From: Corythucha ciliata
Lineage: Eukaryota; Arthropoda; Insecta; Hemiptera; Tingidae
NCBI GenBank assembly: GCA_038030265.1
Contig: CM075938.1
Coordinates: 5,061,009 to 5,125,008, forward strand
Length of the DNA stretch: 64,000 bases
Direction: 5' to 3'
Shown here: piece by piece, positions 46,811 to 57,873 of the stretch
Position numbering within the stretch: the stretch's first letter is position 1
Layout: each line of letters begins with the position of its first letter
The notes under the pieces: model-generated
The model's input: only the letters and a program-made list of their open reading frames with translations
Database searches by the model: none
What the model was told of the DNA's origin: nothing
Program-made: the position numbers and the translations under genes

Positions 46811-49254
46811 AGGATTGTGCCTTCTTCCCGCCCTGGCTTGATGCCTTGAAAGGCACATAACCAGGATAAAGCCTGACATGACGGCCGGGAAGTGACCCGA
46901 CACGTGCAAGTCCTGGTTATCCTCGCTCCACTCCCCGTCAGCCACACCAGCTGGTCAAGGCTGGTGCGTTACCGGTGTGGACCGCTTGGCGGTGGGGAGT
47001 TTTACAGGTGGTAAAGTAGGGGCGAGGAGAGATACCCGTTCGATGATCGTTGGTTGCTACCGGTGAGCTGTTTCTTGTTGTGCGTGATGGTGATCGTTGT
47101 TGGGGGTGTTGGTTCGCGGTTGTTTAATCGTTGGTATTCTGGGTATCTGGTGGTGATTGAGTTTGGCCGATGTTCGGGCCTGTTCCTCTGCGACTGCACC
47201 ATGCGTTGGCGAAGCAGAGGAAGCGGCGAGCCGAGGTTTTACTAGCGACGAGAGTGCTGAGGTCGCTGGGGATTTGCCAACGAATTCGCTGAAGACGGTA
47301 TAACGGACAGCGGAGAATTACATGCTCCGCTGTCTCGACCTCGCCCCCGCATGGGCAGTCAGGGCTGTCTCTACGGCGGTGGAAATGGAGCTTCTCGTTG
47401 AAGGATCCGTGGCCTGAGAGGAGTTGCACGGTAGGGTAACTCAGGAAGCACCACTTCCAGCGCAAACGCTCCTGTACATCAGGAATGATAGCGAAGGTGT
47501 GGCGTCCCGTTGCTGCTGTTGACCATTCGCGTTGCCATTCCTGGATGGCGGCACGATAACAGTCTTTCTTGTAGTCCGCCTCCGGAAGTGTCGTAGGAAT
47601 GAGGTCAAGCCAAGGCGGCCTAGGCTGGTCCGTTTGAAGGGCTCGCGCGCGGATGGCCGTGCGGACGTCAAGCTCCAGATCTAGGGGGAGGACACCCGCA
47701 AGTACATGGAGGGTCAGATGCGCTGTGGTCGTGTACGCTCGAAGAGTGGCCAGTAGGAAACGGCGTTGTATGGTGCGCACTAGTCGCCGGTCAGCTGGCC
47801 GAGCTGAGGGCCACCAGACGGCACATGCATATGAAATTTTCGGGACGAAAACCGCCCTGTAGTAGTGTAGGCGCTTCAAGAAGTTCGGCCCCCATCCCTT
47901 GCCCGAGATGCTTCGGAGGAAGTCGCAGCTGCTTTGAATTGTACGCGCAAGGTAAGACAAATGCTGCGTGGGCAGACCTGACCTCATGATGACGACACCT
48001 AGGTACCGGAAAGGGTGAATGATCGGCATGGTTGGGCCGTGCTCCGTTCGTATGTGCCGCTGGTTTGGGAAAAGTTGAACTCCTCTAAAGATCGTGAGTG
48101 ACGATTTGGCGTAGCTGATATGAAGGCGACGGGAGGTACACCAAGCCTCAATTAGTGCGTCAACACGCCGGAATTCCTGTCGGAATGTGTGATGGTCGTG
48201 CGCGGTTATCACCACAGCCAAGTCGTCAACGAAGGCAGTTGCCAGTAGGCCTGCCGTCTCGAGCTCGTTCAAGAGTGGAGCAAAGCCCAAGGCCCACAGT
48301 AGGCATGCTGGTACGGCCCCTTGGGGGCAGCCGCTGGAGAGTTCGCGTTTTACCGTGATGCCATTGTCGGTCAGTTGTACTTGGCGGTCACTGAGGTAGC
48401 TGCGTAATAGGGCATATATATTGGCTGGGACCCTGGCGGTTTTAATGTCGTGCAGGAGGGCTGGCCACCATACAGCGTTGAAGGCTCCAACGATGTCGTA
48501 GCATGCGACTGCTGTGATGCGGCGGTTGGTGGAGGCAGCAATTTGCTCACGTAGGTTTAGGATCGCATGCTCTGTGGAGCGTGTAGGAATCCCTCCGAAC
48601 TGCCATCGATGGCAGGCCTCATATATTTCCGGAGTGAGACGGTTAACCAGGAGTCGCTCGAGTATTTTACCTTCGATGGAGATGAGGGAGATGGGTCGGT
48701 AGCTCGAGGGTTCACTACGGTCGCGATCCGGATCTTTTAGAAGCAGACTGATGTTACTGGTTTTCCAGGGAGTCGGAAAGTATCCACTGTGGAGGCATTT
48801 GTTGTAGATGTTGGTGAGGGTCTCTATGGCAGTTTGGGGAAGGTGGCGCAGCATGTGACCCTCTATTCTGGATGGACCAGGGGCTTTCTTCAGCGGGACA
48901 TTGGCAAGGACCGCTGTGACCTCGTCCGTCGTCCAAGGTGGAGCGTTGGGTGTTGTTGGTGGGGTTGCGATGTCTTCCCGGATTCGACTATCCAGGGCCG
49001 TATCCCGTGAGGGGTCGTCCGCAGGGAAGAGCGCCTCAAGGAGAGCACGAAGCGTGGTGTGTACATCCCGGGTGCTGGCTACAGCCGCTAGTAGAGATTT
49101 TGGCCCGAATTTACCGCGGTGGAGGTTGTAGGGGAGGCTCCACGGGTTGGCAGCCAGCTCCTCGGTGACAAAGCCCCTCCACGCTCGGCGCTTCTCCCTG
49201 CGGACAAGTTTTTTGAAGGCGCGACGTTGGGTTGTGTAGGCCAGGTGGGCTGAA
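46811..49254 (-). mobile_element. R1-like LINE copy B: 5'-truncated ORF2 and 3' UTR inside the array
   Basis: ORF2 is open from the array boundary (about 49254) to a stop at 47124, some 709 codons, with no internal stop. Text: a pre-RT region (KKLVRREKRRAWRGF), RT from SYRPISLISIEGKILERLL through GGIPTRSTEHA, YDIVGAFNAVWWPALL, SSGCPQGAVPACLLWALG and FVDDLAVVI, and a C-terminal finger CPCGGEVETAEHVILRC (C-x-C-x8-H-x4-C). The endonuclease is lost by 5' truncation. The 3' UTR, about 310 bp, ends at GGGAAGAAGGCACAATCCT, where the repeats start with no poly(A). The 3' UTR tail is shared with 36755-36910. The clade assignment to R1 (home of TRAS/SART) rests on motif style and target. Confidence 0.9.
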
Positions 49255-49630
49255 CCACACCTAACCACACCTAACCACACCTAACCACACCTAACCACAC
49301 CTAACCACACCTAACCACACCTAACCACACCTAACCACACCTAACCACACCTAACCACACCTAACCACACCTAACCACACCTAACCACACCTAACCACAC
49401 CTAACCACACCCTAACCACACCCTAACCACACCCTAACCACACCCTAACCACACCCTAACCACACCCTAACCACACCCTAACCACACCCTAACCACACCC
49501 TAACCACACCCTAACCACACCCTAACCACACCCTAACCACACCCTAACCACACCCTAACCACACCCTAACCACACCCTAACCACACCCTAACCACACCCT
49601 AACCACACCCTAACCACACCCTAACCACAC
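49255..49630. repeat. Telomere-like array switching from 10-mer to 11-mer
   Basis: About 16 units of the 10-mer CCACACCTAA (49255-49410) give way abruptly to about 20 units of the 11-mer CCACACCCTAA (49411-49629). On the minus strand these are TTAGGTGTGG and TTAGGGTGTGG. Both blocks are homogeneous. The array ends at CACCACAACGACTAG, where unique sequence begins. Confidence 0.97.
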
Positions 49631-50350
49631 CACAACGACTAGTCTGTAGGCAAAGTCCGAATAGGTATATAGTTTTTCTCGGTCGTTTTGTTCACGCTTC
49701 CAAGCAAAACACGATTTGACCCACACTTAACACTGCATCGCCCTGCTTGAACGCGTTGCTCAATGCTGCTGTCCTCGCCGATGAAATCGATGATACTGGC
49801 AAAAATGTCATGATGATGAAAATGAATGGTGAACACAGAAACACATTAGTTAAAAGAAGTTATGTACCAAGCCAATTCACAGTATTCCTAATGGATTACC
49901 TACCTAAATCTCCCTAAAATCCAACGGGAGATAATCTCTGACAAGTCAAGTAAGGATAGACACGAAGTCCCCTCATATGCAGATTACGATCTTCCTTGTT
50001 CCTCTAACTAAATAAATCACTATGCCTCGGCTCAGTGTCTGCCCAGCGAGGCGCTCTGTGCAACTTTACCAAACCCGACCACCTTCCACGGATGGCTTAC
50101 AGAAGTCGAGGTTAGCCATCCAAGGTCGTTGCTGACCTCAGAGTAAAAATCCGAAAAAGTTGAACTAGCTGATAACAAGTCGACCAACATTACAGTCGAC
50201 TTAGATCACAGTTGTCCCTGATTACGGTCGACCAGTGATAAGGTCGACCAACATTACGCACTCTTGCAATCCTATGCAAATCGTGATAAGGTAACCTTTG
50301 TGTAACCTATAACTACATAAATAAAGTTAGCCCCGATGTCCGGAACTCTT
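49631..50350. other. No gene recognised
   Basis: Unique-looking sequence. Around 50180-50270, GGTCGACCA and AGTCGACT palindromes recur. No open frame with recognisable features. Confidence 0.4.
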
Positions 50351-50351
50351 A

Positions 50352-52924
50352 CCCAAGCAGCATGATAATATTTTCTGAACATTCAGAAAATATTCAAACA
50401 TTCAGACAGTATTTAAAATCTCAAAATAATATTTCAAGAATATTAATTTTTCATTCATCGTTAATATTCGTATCATAATATTGTTTAATATGAAAATAAT
50501 ATTTTTGAACGAATATTTTCAAACGAACCTGATTAAAATATTTTTGAAAAACTCTTTTTTGGTGTAGGCGGAAATATTTTCTGGTATAATATCGTAGAAT
50601 ATTATGTAAATATACTTTTATGAGTATTACCTAAATATTTTTCAAGATTATTTAATGCATATTTTTGCTAATTCCACCAAAAATGAACCATTCATTGGGT
50701 AGCTTGAACTTTTCGGAACGATAACATACAACCCCTGCGTTTGCAGATTATGGCTGATTATAGTTATTTATGAACAGTTATAGTTAGTTATTTAGTTATA
50801 GTTATTTTCCACGAGCACAATACTTCTTTCCTAACGGGCCCCGTCTTTCTGAACAAGGTAGTAAAAAACCTAATTTGTGAAAAATATTATTTGTATTGGT
50901 ACCAAGCAAATCATTTTTGTTTAATGAGCGCTGTGAATTCTCGATTAAAAAGGGACTTTATCAGAGAAGTATGAATCGTTCATTTATGAACGACAAGAAT
51001 TACGTATCATATTCGACCACCCGGAACAAAAAAAATACGCGGTAAGAAAGCTTGCAGAGGTTGAGAGAACAATTGAGGTGAACCGCTACCATTTTTATTC
51101 CAAAAATAACCTACAAATTTTGGCCCCTTATGAATTAATTCTAAATAAGCAACTAAAAAATAGTTTCAAGCTTTTAGCCTACGCATAGGCACTGGGCAAA
51201 TCGCTCTTAACATAATGGAGGAGTGCTGAAGGGAGGGAGAGGGTTGAGAGAGGTCCCTCGTCCCATTCTCCCATTCCCAGATCCGTCCTTGAGCCTACGG
51301 TTCAACGTCTACCACATGCGGGCCGCGATCAAAAGAACAAGGGGTGTTAGAGAAAGAAGGACTCGGGGGTGGCTGGTTGATTCGCTGACTGCCGTTTTTC
51401 AGCTTTGTTTCTCCCGTTTGTACCGCCCTTCCATCTTCTCCATTCTTCAAGCAGTTGCTAGCTTTTTCGCATTTCCGTTTCGTGAAGGGGTGTCAAAAGT
51501 TCTTCAGATCTTGTGGTTTTTCGTTTCCAGTAATTTTAGTCGACATCACCAATTCACCACTGAGTTCCTCATCCATGTTAGCGGACATGGGTAAGTACAA
51601 TTTAATTACAACTTGATTAAGCTAAGGAAGAAAAATGCATTTAAAAGTATACTGGTTACACGACAACTCATTTTATTCGAAATTAGTTTATTTGTTAATA
51701 CCATATTGAGAGAACTCATTTAAAACTCAATAATAAGGCAAAAAATTAGAGCCTCGTTAATTTCCTTGGTGTTGCGCGGGCAATATTAAGGTGAAACCGA
51801 GAAATACGATTACTGAGAAATGCTTAGTACGTACTAAAATTCCCGGAATGTTCCTCTACTACCAGTATGCAATATTTATTCAAAAATCGCATCGTGTGAT
51901 CCGGGTTTTATATAATATTCTACTCATGAGATGAATAGCAATTCTTGTCTACCTGGTATAATTAAAAAAACATTCTGTTGTAGGATCAAACCTGGATCCG
52001 ACACAAAATCAACACACATGTCAACATCAAGGTACGTAGCTATAGAGTATAATTTTCGTGCGATGTAAGCTTTTTGAGTTAACCTATTGTATTAACGTGT
52101 TCGATTTTGGGGGGGGGGGCAGATTTCTTGCCAACGATATCCAACGAGGAGCAACTCACCACCTTGGAAGGGCTCCTCACAAATGATACATCTTTCGAGG
52201 ACTTGGTAAATAAAGTAATGATTTTCATCTTGTTCACTTCAACTTTCACACAAAAATCTCAAAGGTTTCAAGCTGTCAGTGCTTGGTGACGCAAAAACGG
52301 CCGGACCAATTTTTAAAAAAATAATGGACCACGTGATCGCTATGTGGACAATTAGGAAAAACTTACAACTGGCGGGGTGTAAAGAGAAAAAGCCCTTCGA
52401 GCACTTGAATTTGGCTCGTGCTCTGAACGGTAAGAAAAACTTTCCTTCTGCCAATTGTTTTATTCATTTTCTAATGTTTTCTCTCTTACAGAGGTCACGC
52501 GCAGAGTTTGTGATCTACTCAATATCGTGGATACAGAGATGGACTTGAGCCACGCCGGCTCAGAGTGACTGGCCTCCTTTTATGGATTTTTTTTAAAAAA
52601 ATGAATATTTTGACGAAAACCTTCATTGAAAATATACAACTAATATTCCAAAAGAATATCTTGCGAATACTTCGAAAAAATACTATTCAAATATTCCAGA
52701 AGAATATTTTGGGAATACTTTGAGAAAATATTTTTGAAACTTACTTAGGGAATATTTTGTAAATACTTGAAGAAAATATTTTTGAATATTATTTCAAGAA
52801 TATTTTGCGAATGATTTTCTCTGAATATTTTATAACCACCCAAAAAGCGGACATTCGAAATATTATTTGAATATTCGAAAATAATATTCTAAAAATATGT
52901 TTTAAATGAACTTTGCTACTCGGG
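50352..52924. mobile_element. TIR element with GAATATT subterminal palindromes, carrying a DUF4806 gene
   Basis: The left end is CCCAAGCAGCATGATAATAT and the right end, complemented, is CCCGAGTAGCAAAGTTCATT; they share CCCRAGYAGCA. TTA flanks both ends and is a candidate 3-bp target duplication. Both subterminal regions (about 50375-50660 and 52600-52905) are packed with GAATATTC, AAAATATTT and similar short palindromes, absent from the middle. The only gene inside is the DUF4806 gene at 51575-52568. Three-base duplications and subterminal repeat clusters recall CACTA/CMC elements, but the terminal bases differ and no transposase is present. Confidence 0.6.
51575..52568 (+). CDS. Small DUF4806 protein, five exons
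   Basis: Exons 51575-51590, 51984-52031, 52123-52205, 52273-52429 and 52492-52568 (TGA) join in frame to 126 codons; every junction is GT-AG. The protein starts MLADMG, then a short linker, then the DUF4806 pattern: DFLPTISNEEQLTTLEGLLT, a helix LGDAKTAGPIFKKIMDHV, and GCKEKKPFEHLNLARALN with the usual Lys-Lys-Phe-x-x-Leu segment. DUF4806 proteins are of unknown function, multicopy in several insects and cnidarians. This copy has no N-terminal extension, unlike the gene at 57.7-61.1 kb. Intact splicing suggests recent activity or function. It lies wholly inside the TIR element. Confidence 0.72.
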
Positions 52925-53448
52925 TTATATTACCTTACGGACACGAGATAAGAGTTGGGTTATATTACCTTTCCTGGTTACCCCAAATTTATTACAGTAT
53001 TTAGTGATTTATTTATATTTACTTAATTTTAACGTTCCAAAAGTTGTTTTATGAGCTGAAATTTAGGTCTATTGTAAGCAATTGATCCACAGACGGTGAT
53101 AGTTTCTTCCGGTTTTCAGTCACTGAGGCAGAACAGAATGTGTATTCCCCACATCACTCGGCTAAGAAGTCTTGTTCCTATGTCACTTGAAAAATAAATT
53201 TTGACTAGAGAATCATCAAAACGTGTTCTTTTTATTCTATAATGCACAAATGACGTTTATTCGACCAATCCAATAAAACGAAATGCCGGTGAACTACACG
53301 TTTGTTGGGTGCTACTCGAGGGCTGGAAAGGACCGTGTATCTTTCTCCAGATTCTTTTCCAAGCATCAGGGTTGAGTAATTTTCTTCAGCGCTATAAAAG
53401 GAGCACGTGAACATTCTACGTTAAGCATTTCCCAACGGTCTTTTCACA
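52925..53448. other. No gene recognised
   Basis: Contains TTATATTACC twice (52924-52975) and a 60-codon minus-strand frame at 53414-53232 without recognisable features. Confidence 0.4.
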
Positions 53449-53830
53449 CACTGAGAAAAATCCCCTTTCACAGTAATGTAAAAACATTGTTATAGCGTAA
53501 TGAAATAAGAGTACCTTCGTGAACCATAAGTTGATGACTAAATAAGTATTGTATTAATTGAAATTCATTGAAATGTCGTAGAAAAATACCATAACGTAAT
53601 GCAATTATGCTGTTATTGATCCCCATAATCTTCTAAGAAAAACATGATCCTTCCTTCAAGAAATTGTTCACAATGAAATAACATTATTTCATTTCACGCT
53701 GTCAGGAAAGCTGTCCGAATGAGGCAATGACGTCACTCCCTCATGATATTGGAATGAAAAACTGTGGTGCTGTTACATTTCCAATTCGGGTAGAAACGCA
53801 AGCACATTGGTAAATGTCACTATGGTACAT
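53449..53830. mobile_element. Probable transposon terminus CACTGAGAAAAAT with subterminal repeats
   Basis: CACTGAGAAAAAT at 53449 resembles CACTA-type ends seen in insects. It is followed by repeated CATTGTTATAGCGTAATG / CATAACGTAATGCAATTATG motifs, much as at the other two termini at 50.35 and 55.28 kb. No matching right end was found. Confidence 0.4.
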
Positions 53831-54134
53831 TAGGACAAGAATAACCAATTCCGTCGAGGCGTCGACAAAAAATTGCAAGATCACTTCAAAGTCTTGACGT
53901 GTTTAAAAATTTAAAGAAGTGACTCTGGTTGATTAAATGAAGATTCTTGCTTCAACGAGAATCACGAGGAATTATCAGGAAAAGGACTAGGTGCTCATCT
54001 ATAGCGGGTGGGGTGCAGACACAGTTTTTCATCATTCTCGTTCTCGCGCCTCTCGCGGGCCTTCGCCATTCGGCCACTCGCACAGTCGTTGGCTCGTTGA
54101 TTCAGTTTGAGTTCTGTTTACCGTTCCGATAATT

Positions 54135-54205
54135 ATGGACAAGTGTACTCGCGACCTGCTCGAGCGTTGGGGCCTTAGCCACTACATAACGACGTTATGT
54201 TACAG
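54135..54205 (+). CDS. Possible first exon, SAM-like N-terminus
   Basis: ATG starts MDKCTRDLLERWGLSHYITT, followed by a GT donor (GTAGAT) after phase-2 bases. The pattern (LLERWGL..YI..L) is that of the first helix of SAM-like domains, which head many insect DUF4806 genes. No continuing exon was identified, so it may be an orphaned exon of a decayed element beginning at 53449. Confidence 0.4.
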
Positions 54206-55275
54206 GTAGATCTAAAGTGGACTAAATATTTTGTTGTAGTTGTGATATTTGTATGCCATTCGATTTCATCATTTATGTTAATAAAAGGATTTGAAAAAAT
54301 AAGGTAATTGGAATATTTTCTTATACATATTTTACTTTTTTCTGTCCATTTCTTTTCACTTACCTACTGTTTCGATAACGTGACAGCACAGAAAGAGCCA
54401 ATAGGGGAAAAAATGAACTTCCTCATAACTTCAATTGAGGATCACGTTAATTTATTCTTCATATCCCCATATTTCCAAAGGATTCCTGATAAAGGTATGA
54501 CGTCATGGTTCCTCTATGCCAATGCCTTCCAACGTGAAGGAGCATGATGAGGGATCGTGCTACTAGTTCCTAATGCAGTAAGATGCCGTAACGTGAGTCG
54601 GTTTCTATCATGAATTCCTCTTATTTCTGTTGAAAATTTCTCTCGGTGCATTAACGCGGTTTCACGAGGCCCCCGCGTGTAATCCGCGTGAATGCCGCTT
54701 TCTCATCGAACCAAGTAATATGTACCGCACGTGTGTAAAGGTGTACGTGGTCACTACGCGGCAGCCAAAACCGCGCCGCGTGAAACCTCGTATATGTGAA
54801 ACGAGCCTAACGCGCTAGTTAAAAGTTAAGCCACTTCAAAATTGACGGGATGGCAACGTGAAAGGGTTTGAAATGAAACGATTGCTCCGACTAAAGTCAC
54901 CCATTCGCATTTACGTTCCCGTACCGATAATAAATTGTGAACTGGCCTTTTTTCTTGAATAACAACGGGAAACTCACTCTTGTCATCACAAGCCCTTGTC
55001 TCCGGCATTCCGAACTCCCGAAGTACTAACTAAGCCACTTCTGTCGACGTGTTGCGGCTCAAGTAATTTCAAATCGCGAAACTCTCCTCTTGTGTGAATG
55101 CACTCACCACGTCAACGAGGTAATTTACATTATCCAAGCTCGACATCGCCGGGAAATGACGGGCGTCTGTCGAATTGCCACTATGAATCTTTGTACTAGA
55201 AAGGACACTATGATTGAAATAAGTTGCCCGATTTTTATTGATGACAAGATGTCAAATGTTGAGAGATTGGATACT
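54206..55275. other. No gene recognised
   Basis: AT-rich unique sequence; small open frames (54308-54547) without recognisable domains. Confidence 0.4.
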
Positions 55276-55600
55276 CCCCTAGTAGCAAAGGTACGTTTCA
55301 GAAACGTATCTTTTTTTCATTTCAAACATGTTTTTAAAATCAGTGGAGAAACGTTTCCGCAACGTTTCTATGTCCGCGTTTTGGTTGCCCACTGTCACGT
55401 TTTGGAAATGTTTCGATAACGTTTTAGAAACCATTTACGAAATTTTTCTGAAAGTATTTAGAAACGTGTTTTTCAAGGATTTGAAACGTTTCTAAATGTA
55501 GTAAGATAACGTATCAGAAACGTGTTTTTCAAGGATTTGAAACGTTTCTAAATTCAGATTGAAAACGTATCAGAAACGTGTTTTTCAAGGATTTGAAACC
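55276..55600. mobile_element. Transposon terminus with GAAACGTTTC subterminal palindromes
   Basis: CCCCTAGTAGCAAAGGTACG resembles the CCCRAGYAGCA ends of the element at 50352-52924. It is followed by more than a dozen GAAACGTTTC / AGAAACGT motifs, including three copies of AGAAACGTGTTTTTCAAGGA. It may be the left end of an element containing the genes at 57.7-61.8 kb; a right end was not found, possibly lost to the LTR-like insertion at 61834. Confidence 0.5.
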
Positions 55601-55669
55601 GCTTTGTAGTTTCGACCAGAATGACGTGTAGCGCTATTCACATTCTAAAATCATTAAATAATATTGAAT

Positions 55670-56110
55670 ATAGATTTTAATTAAATAAACGTTGGCAAAC
55701 AGTTCATTTTGGAAAAAACACGTTTCTTTGGGTGAAAACAGAAAAAAAAATTCACACGCTTCATAACCTAAAAACGAGAAATAACAAGTAAATGGATTAT
55801 GAAACCGATTCATCAACAGCAAGGGCTCTTACCTTCTCCAAATTGTAGTTACATAAACATCGGCAAATGTTTCAGGAAAGAAAAAAAAGTTTCTTGAGAT
55901 AAAATCAAAATTCACAACCTTCATCAACCTAAAAAAGTTCATCACCTAAAAAAAAAAAAATAAAAAAATAAATTGACAAGGAAATGGATAATGAAACCGA
56001 TTCATCAACAGCAAGGACTCTCACCTTTTCAAAATTTTAATTAAATAAATATCGGCAAATGGTTCCTTTCGGAGAAAAACGTTTCTTGAGGGAAAACAGA
56101 ACACATCCAT
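55670..56110. repeat. 192-bp tandem repeat, about 2.3 units
   Basis: GAAACCGATTCATCAACAGC occurs at 55801 and 55993; ATCGGCAAATG and GTTTCTTGAGRK flank it in each unit, and TTGGCAAACAG at 55690 starts the series. Confidence 0.75.
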
Positions 56111-56639
56111 ATTTTACCGCTCTATAACATAGGCCGCGTTGCAAAACTTCTGACTTGTTCAGCGCTCAATGAGCACTTACTCTTTTGCCGTTGCAAAACT
56201 GTCAATCTAGCTCAGCGCTGAGTAAGTGTTTAATAATCCAACTAAACATGTTCCGAGGTGTTTCGATAGCCTTTTTCATCGCGATGAAACCTTTCTGCCC
56301 TCTTTTTTAAAAAGTGGCCATAAAAGTTCAACGAGTGCCGCTGTCTGTTGACCGCTCTCTAGGCAACTGCTGGTGTGATTTAAAAGGGGATTTTTTCTAC
56401 CGCTATATTACGGCACCGCTTTTCTAGGAAACCAAAGCTTTACTGAATACTCTCGCTCTCTAGCGGCTTTCTTTCAGACGACGGAAGGGCGCGGCCCTCC
56501 TCGCCCCTCAGCTCCTGTTTCTACTTCCAAAAATCTTGCTGACTTGACAAAACTTCTTTTCTAACTTTTCACTATGCGAGCCTATCAGATCTCTCCATTT
56601 TTTCCGTTTCTATTTCAACAACCAATCACAAAGGATCTC

Positions 56640-56670
56640 CAAAATATAAATACGTCGCTCAGTCAAACTT
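56640..56670 (+). promoter_or_regulatory. TATA box with initiator-like CAGT
   Basis: ATATAAATACG is followed about 13 bp later by GCTCAGTCAAAC, an arthropod TCAGT-type initiator. The spacing is shorter than the usual 25-30 bp, so this is tentative. Serine- and proline-rich open sequence lies downstream. Confidence 0.3.
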
Positions 56671-57249
56671 TCGACAAACTCTGCTGCCTGTCTTTGATGC
56701 GATCGGATGCTTTTTCTCTACGTTGACTCCACCAACTCTGGCCTTTTTTTTGCGAAGTTGAGAAGTGATTCGTCCCGAAGTCTGCCGTCTGTTTTCTTGA
56801 AGTGGAAGCTCGAAGTGAAGGGATAAGACCTTGGCTGAAGGCCCCCCAACCGAGGGAGAACATTCGTTCGACGACTCCGTCGCTTGATTTTCTTTCACCG
56901 TCCCAGCTTCTTCTCTTCGCTATTTTAAAACTCTTCTTTCTTCTACCCTTGCCGGGGTGCTTTCGAAAAGGCTTTGTTTTTTTTTATTTTTTCTTTCCTC
57001 TCCACGGGAAGCCAGCTCACTCCTATTAAAAAATAGTCGAGCATTCGAGCTTATAAAGACCTTCTTCACTGGTTTTGTGAAGAGCGGTGTACCTCCTCCT
57101 TCGATTGGCTCAGCCAACGAGGCCTCCTTCTCCTTCAATACCTGTTCAGCCCAGCGTTCAGGTATCCTCCTGTCAACGTCTCGATAAGGGGTACTGGCCA
57201 AGCCAGCCCTCGGAAGAACGTTTGTTTCGCGACCTTAAGACAGTCCGTC

Positions 57250-57873
57250 TTGGCCGCACGTTTTCCTTCCCCCAAAGCGTCGTTCTCTTCTCACTCCTTC
57301 TCCAGGAGACGACTGCTTCTTCTTCCTTTCTTTTGCCGTAGAGTATTTTGGCGCAGCCAAACTCTTCTGGTTAATTGTTTTTCCTTCCTTTTCACCACGG
57401 AACGATCACGCAGGTCTAAGCGCTATAACGCTTCTTCGGCTCGTACGTTCCAAGCGCTCTTCCCCGAGCGGCGTGCGATACCCCTCTGTTTGGCTCAGCC
57501 ACCAGAGGTTCCTACCCCCGAAGCTTGTTCGGCCTCTCGAACAACTTCTCCTTCTCGGGAACCAGTAAACAGTTGCGGCTCAGCTCAACAATTGAAAGTT
57601 ACCCTTCTGCCTCCTTCGTCGCTCGTATCTTCCTCTCGGCCGATTCAAACTCCTCCCCCGGCCCCGGCTGCCGTCCCTTCTTCTCTTCCTTCAGCTCGAC
57701 CTAAACTCGCCCGTTTGAAAATTTGTCGGAATTCTAAAACGGTAACTCGTTCTACGTGTGGCTGCCCGACGCCCGTATTGGTCCGATACGATCACAATCG
57801 CAAACTTCTTCGACCGACGAGCCCATTTCCCGGCGAATATCGAACACATTTTCAACACAGCGTCTTAAAATGA
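57250..57873 (+). CDS. Hypothetical Ser/Pro/Arg-rich open frame (doubtful)
   Basis: A 207-codon frame from a non-ATG start, rich in Ser, Pro and Arg, with no recognised domain. It overlaps, antisense, the proposed last exon of the DUF4806 gene (57863-57691). Long pyrimidine-rich stretches (TTCTCTTCTCACTCC) favour open frames here by composition, so it may not be coding. Confidence 0.2.
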   Translation: MAARFPSPKASFSSHSFSRRRLLLLPFFCRRVFWRSQTLLVNCFSFLFTTERSRRSKRYNASSARTFQALFPERRAIPLCLAQPPEVPTPEACSASRTTSPSREPVNSCGSAQQLKVTLLPPSSLVSSSRPIQTPPPAPAAVPSSLPSARPKLARLKICRNSKTVTRSTCGCPTPVLVRYDHNRKLLRPTSPFPGEYRTHFQHSVLK

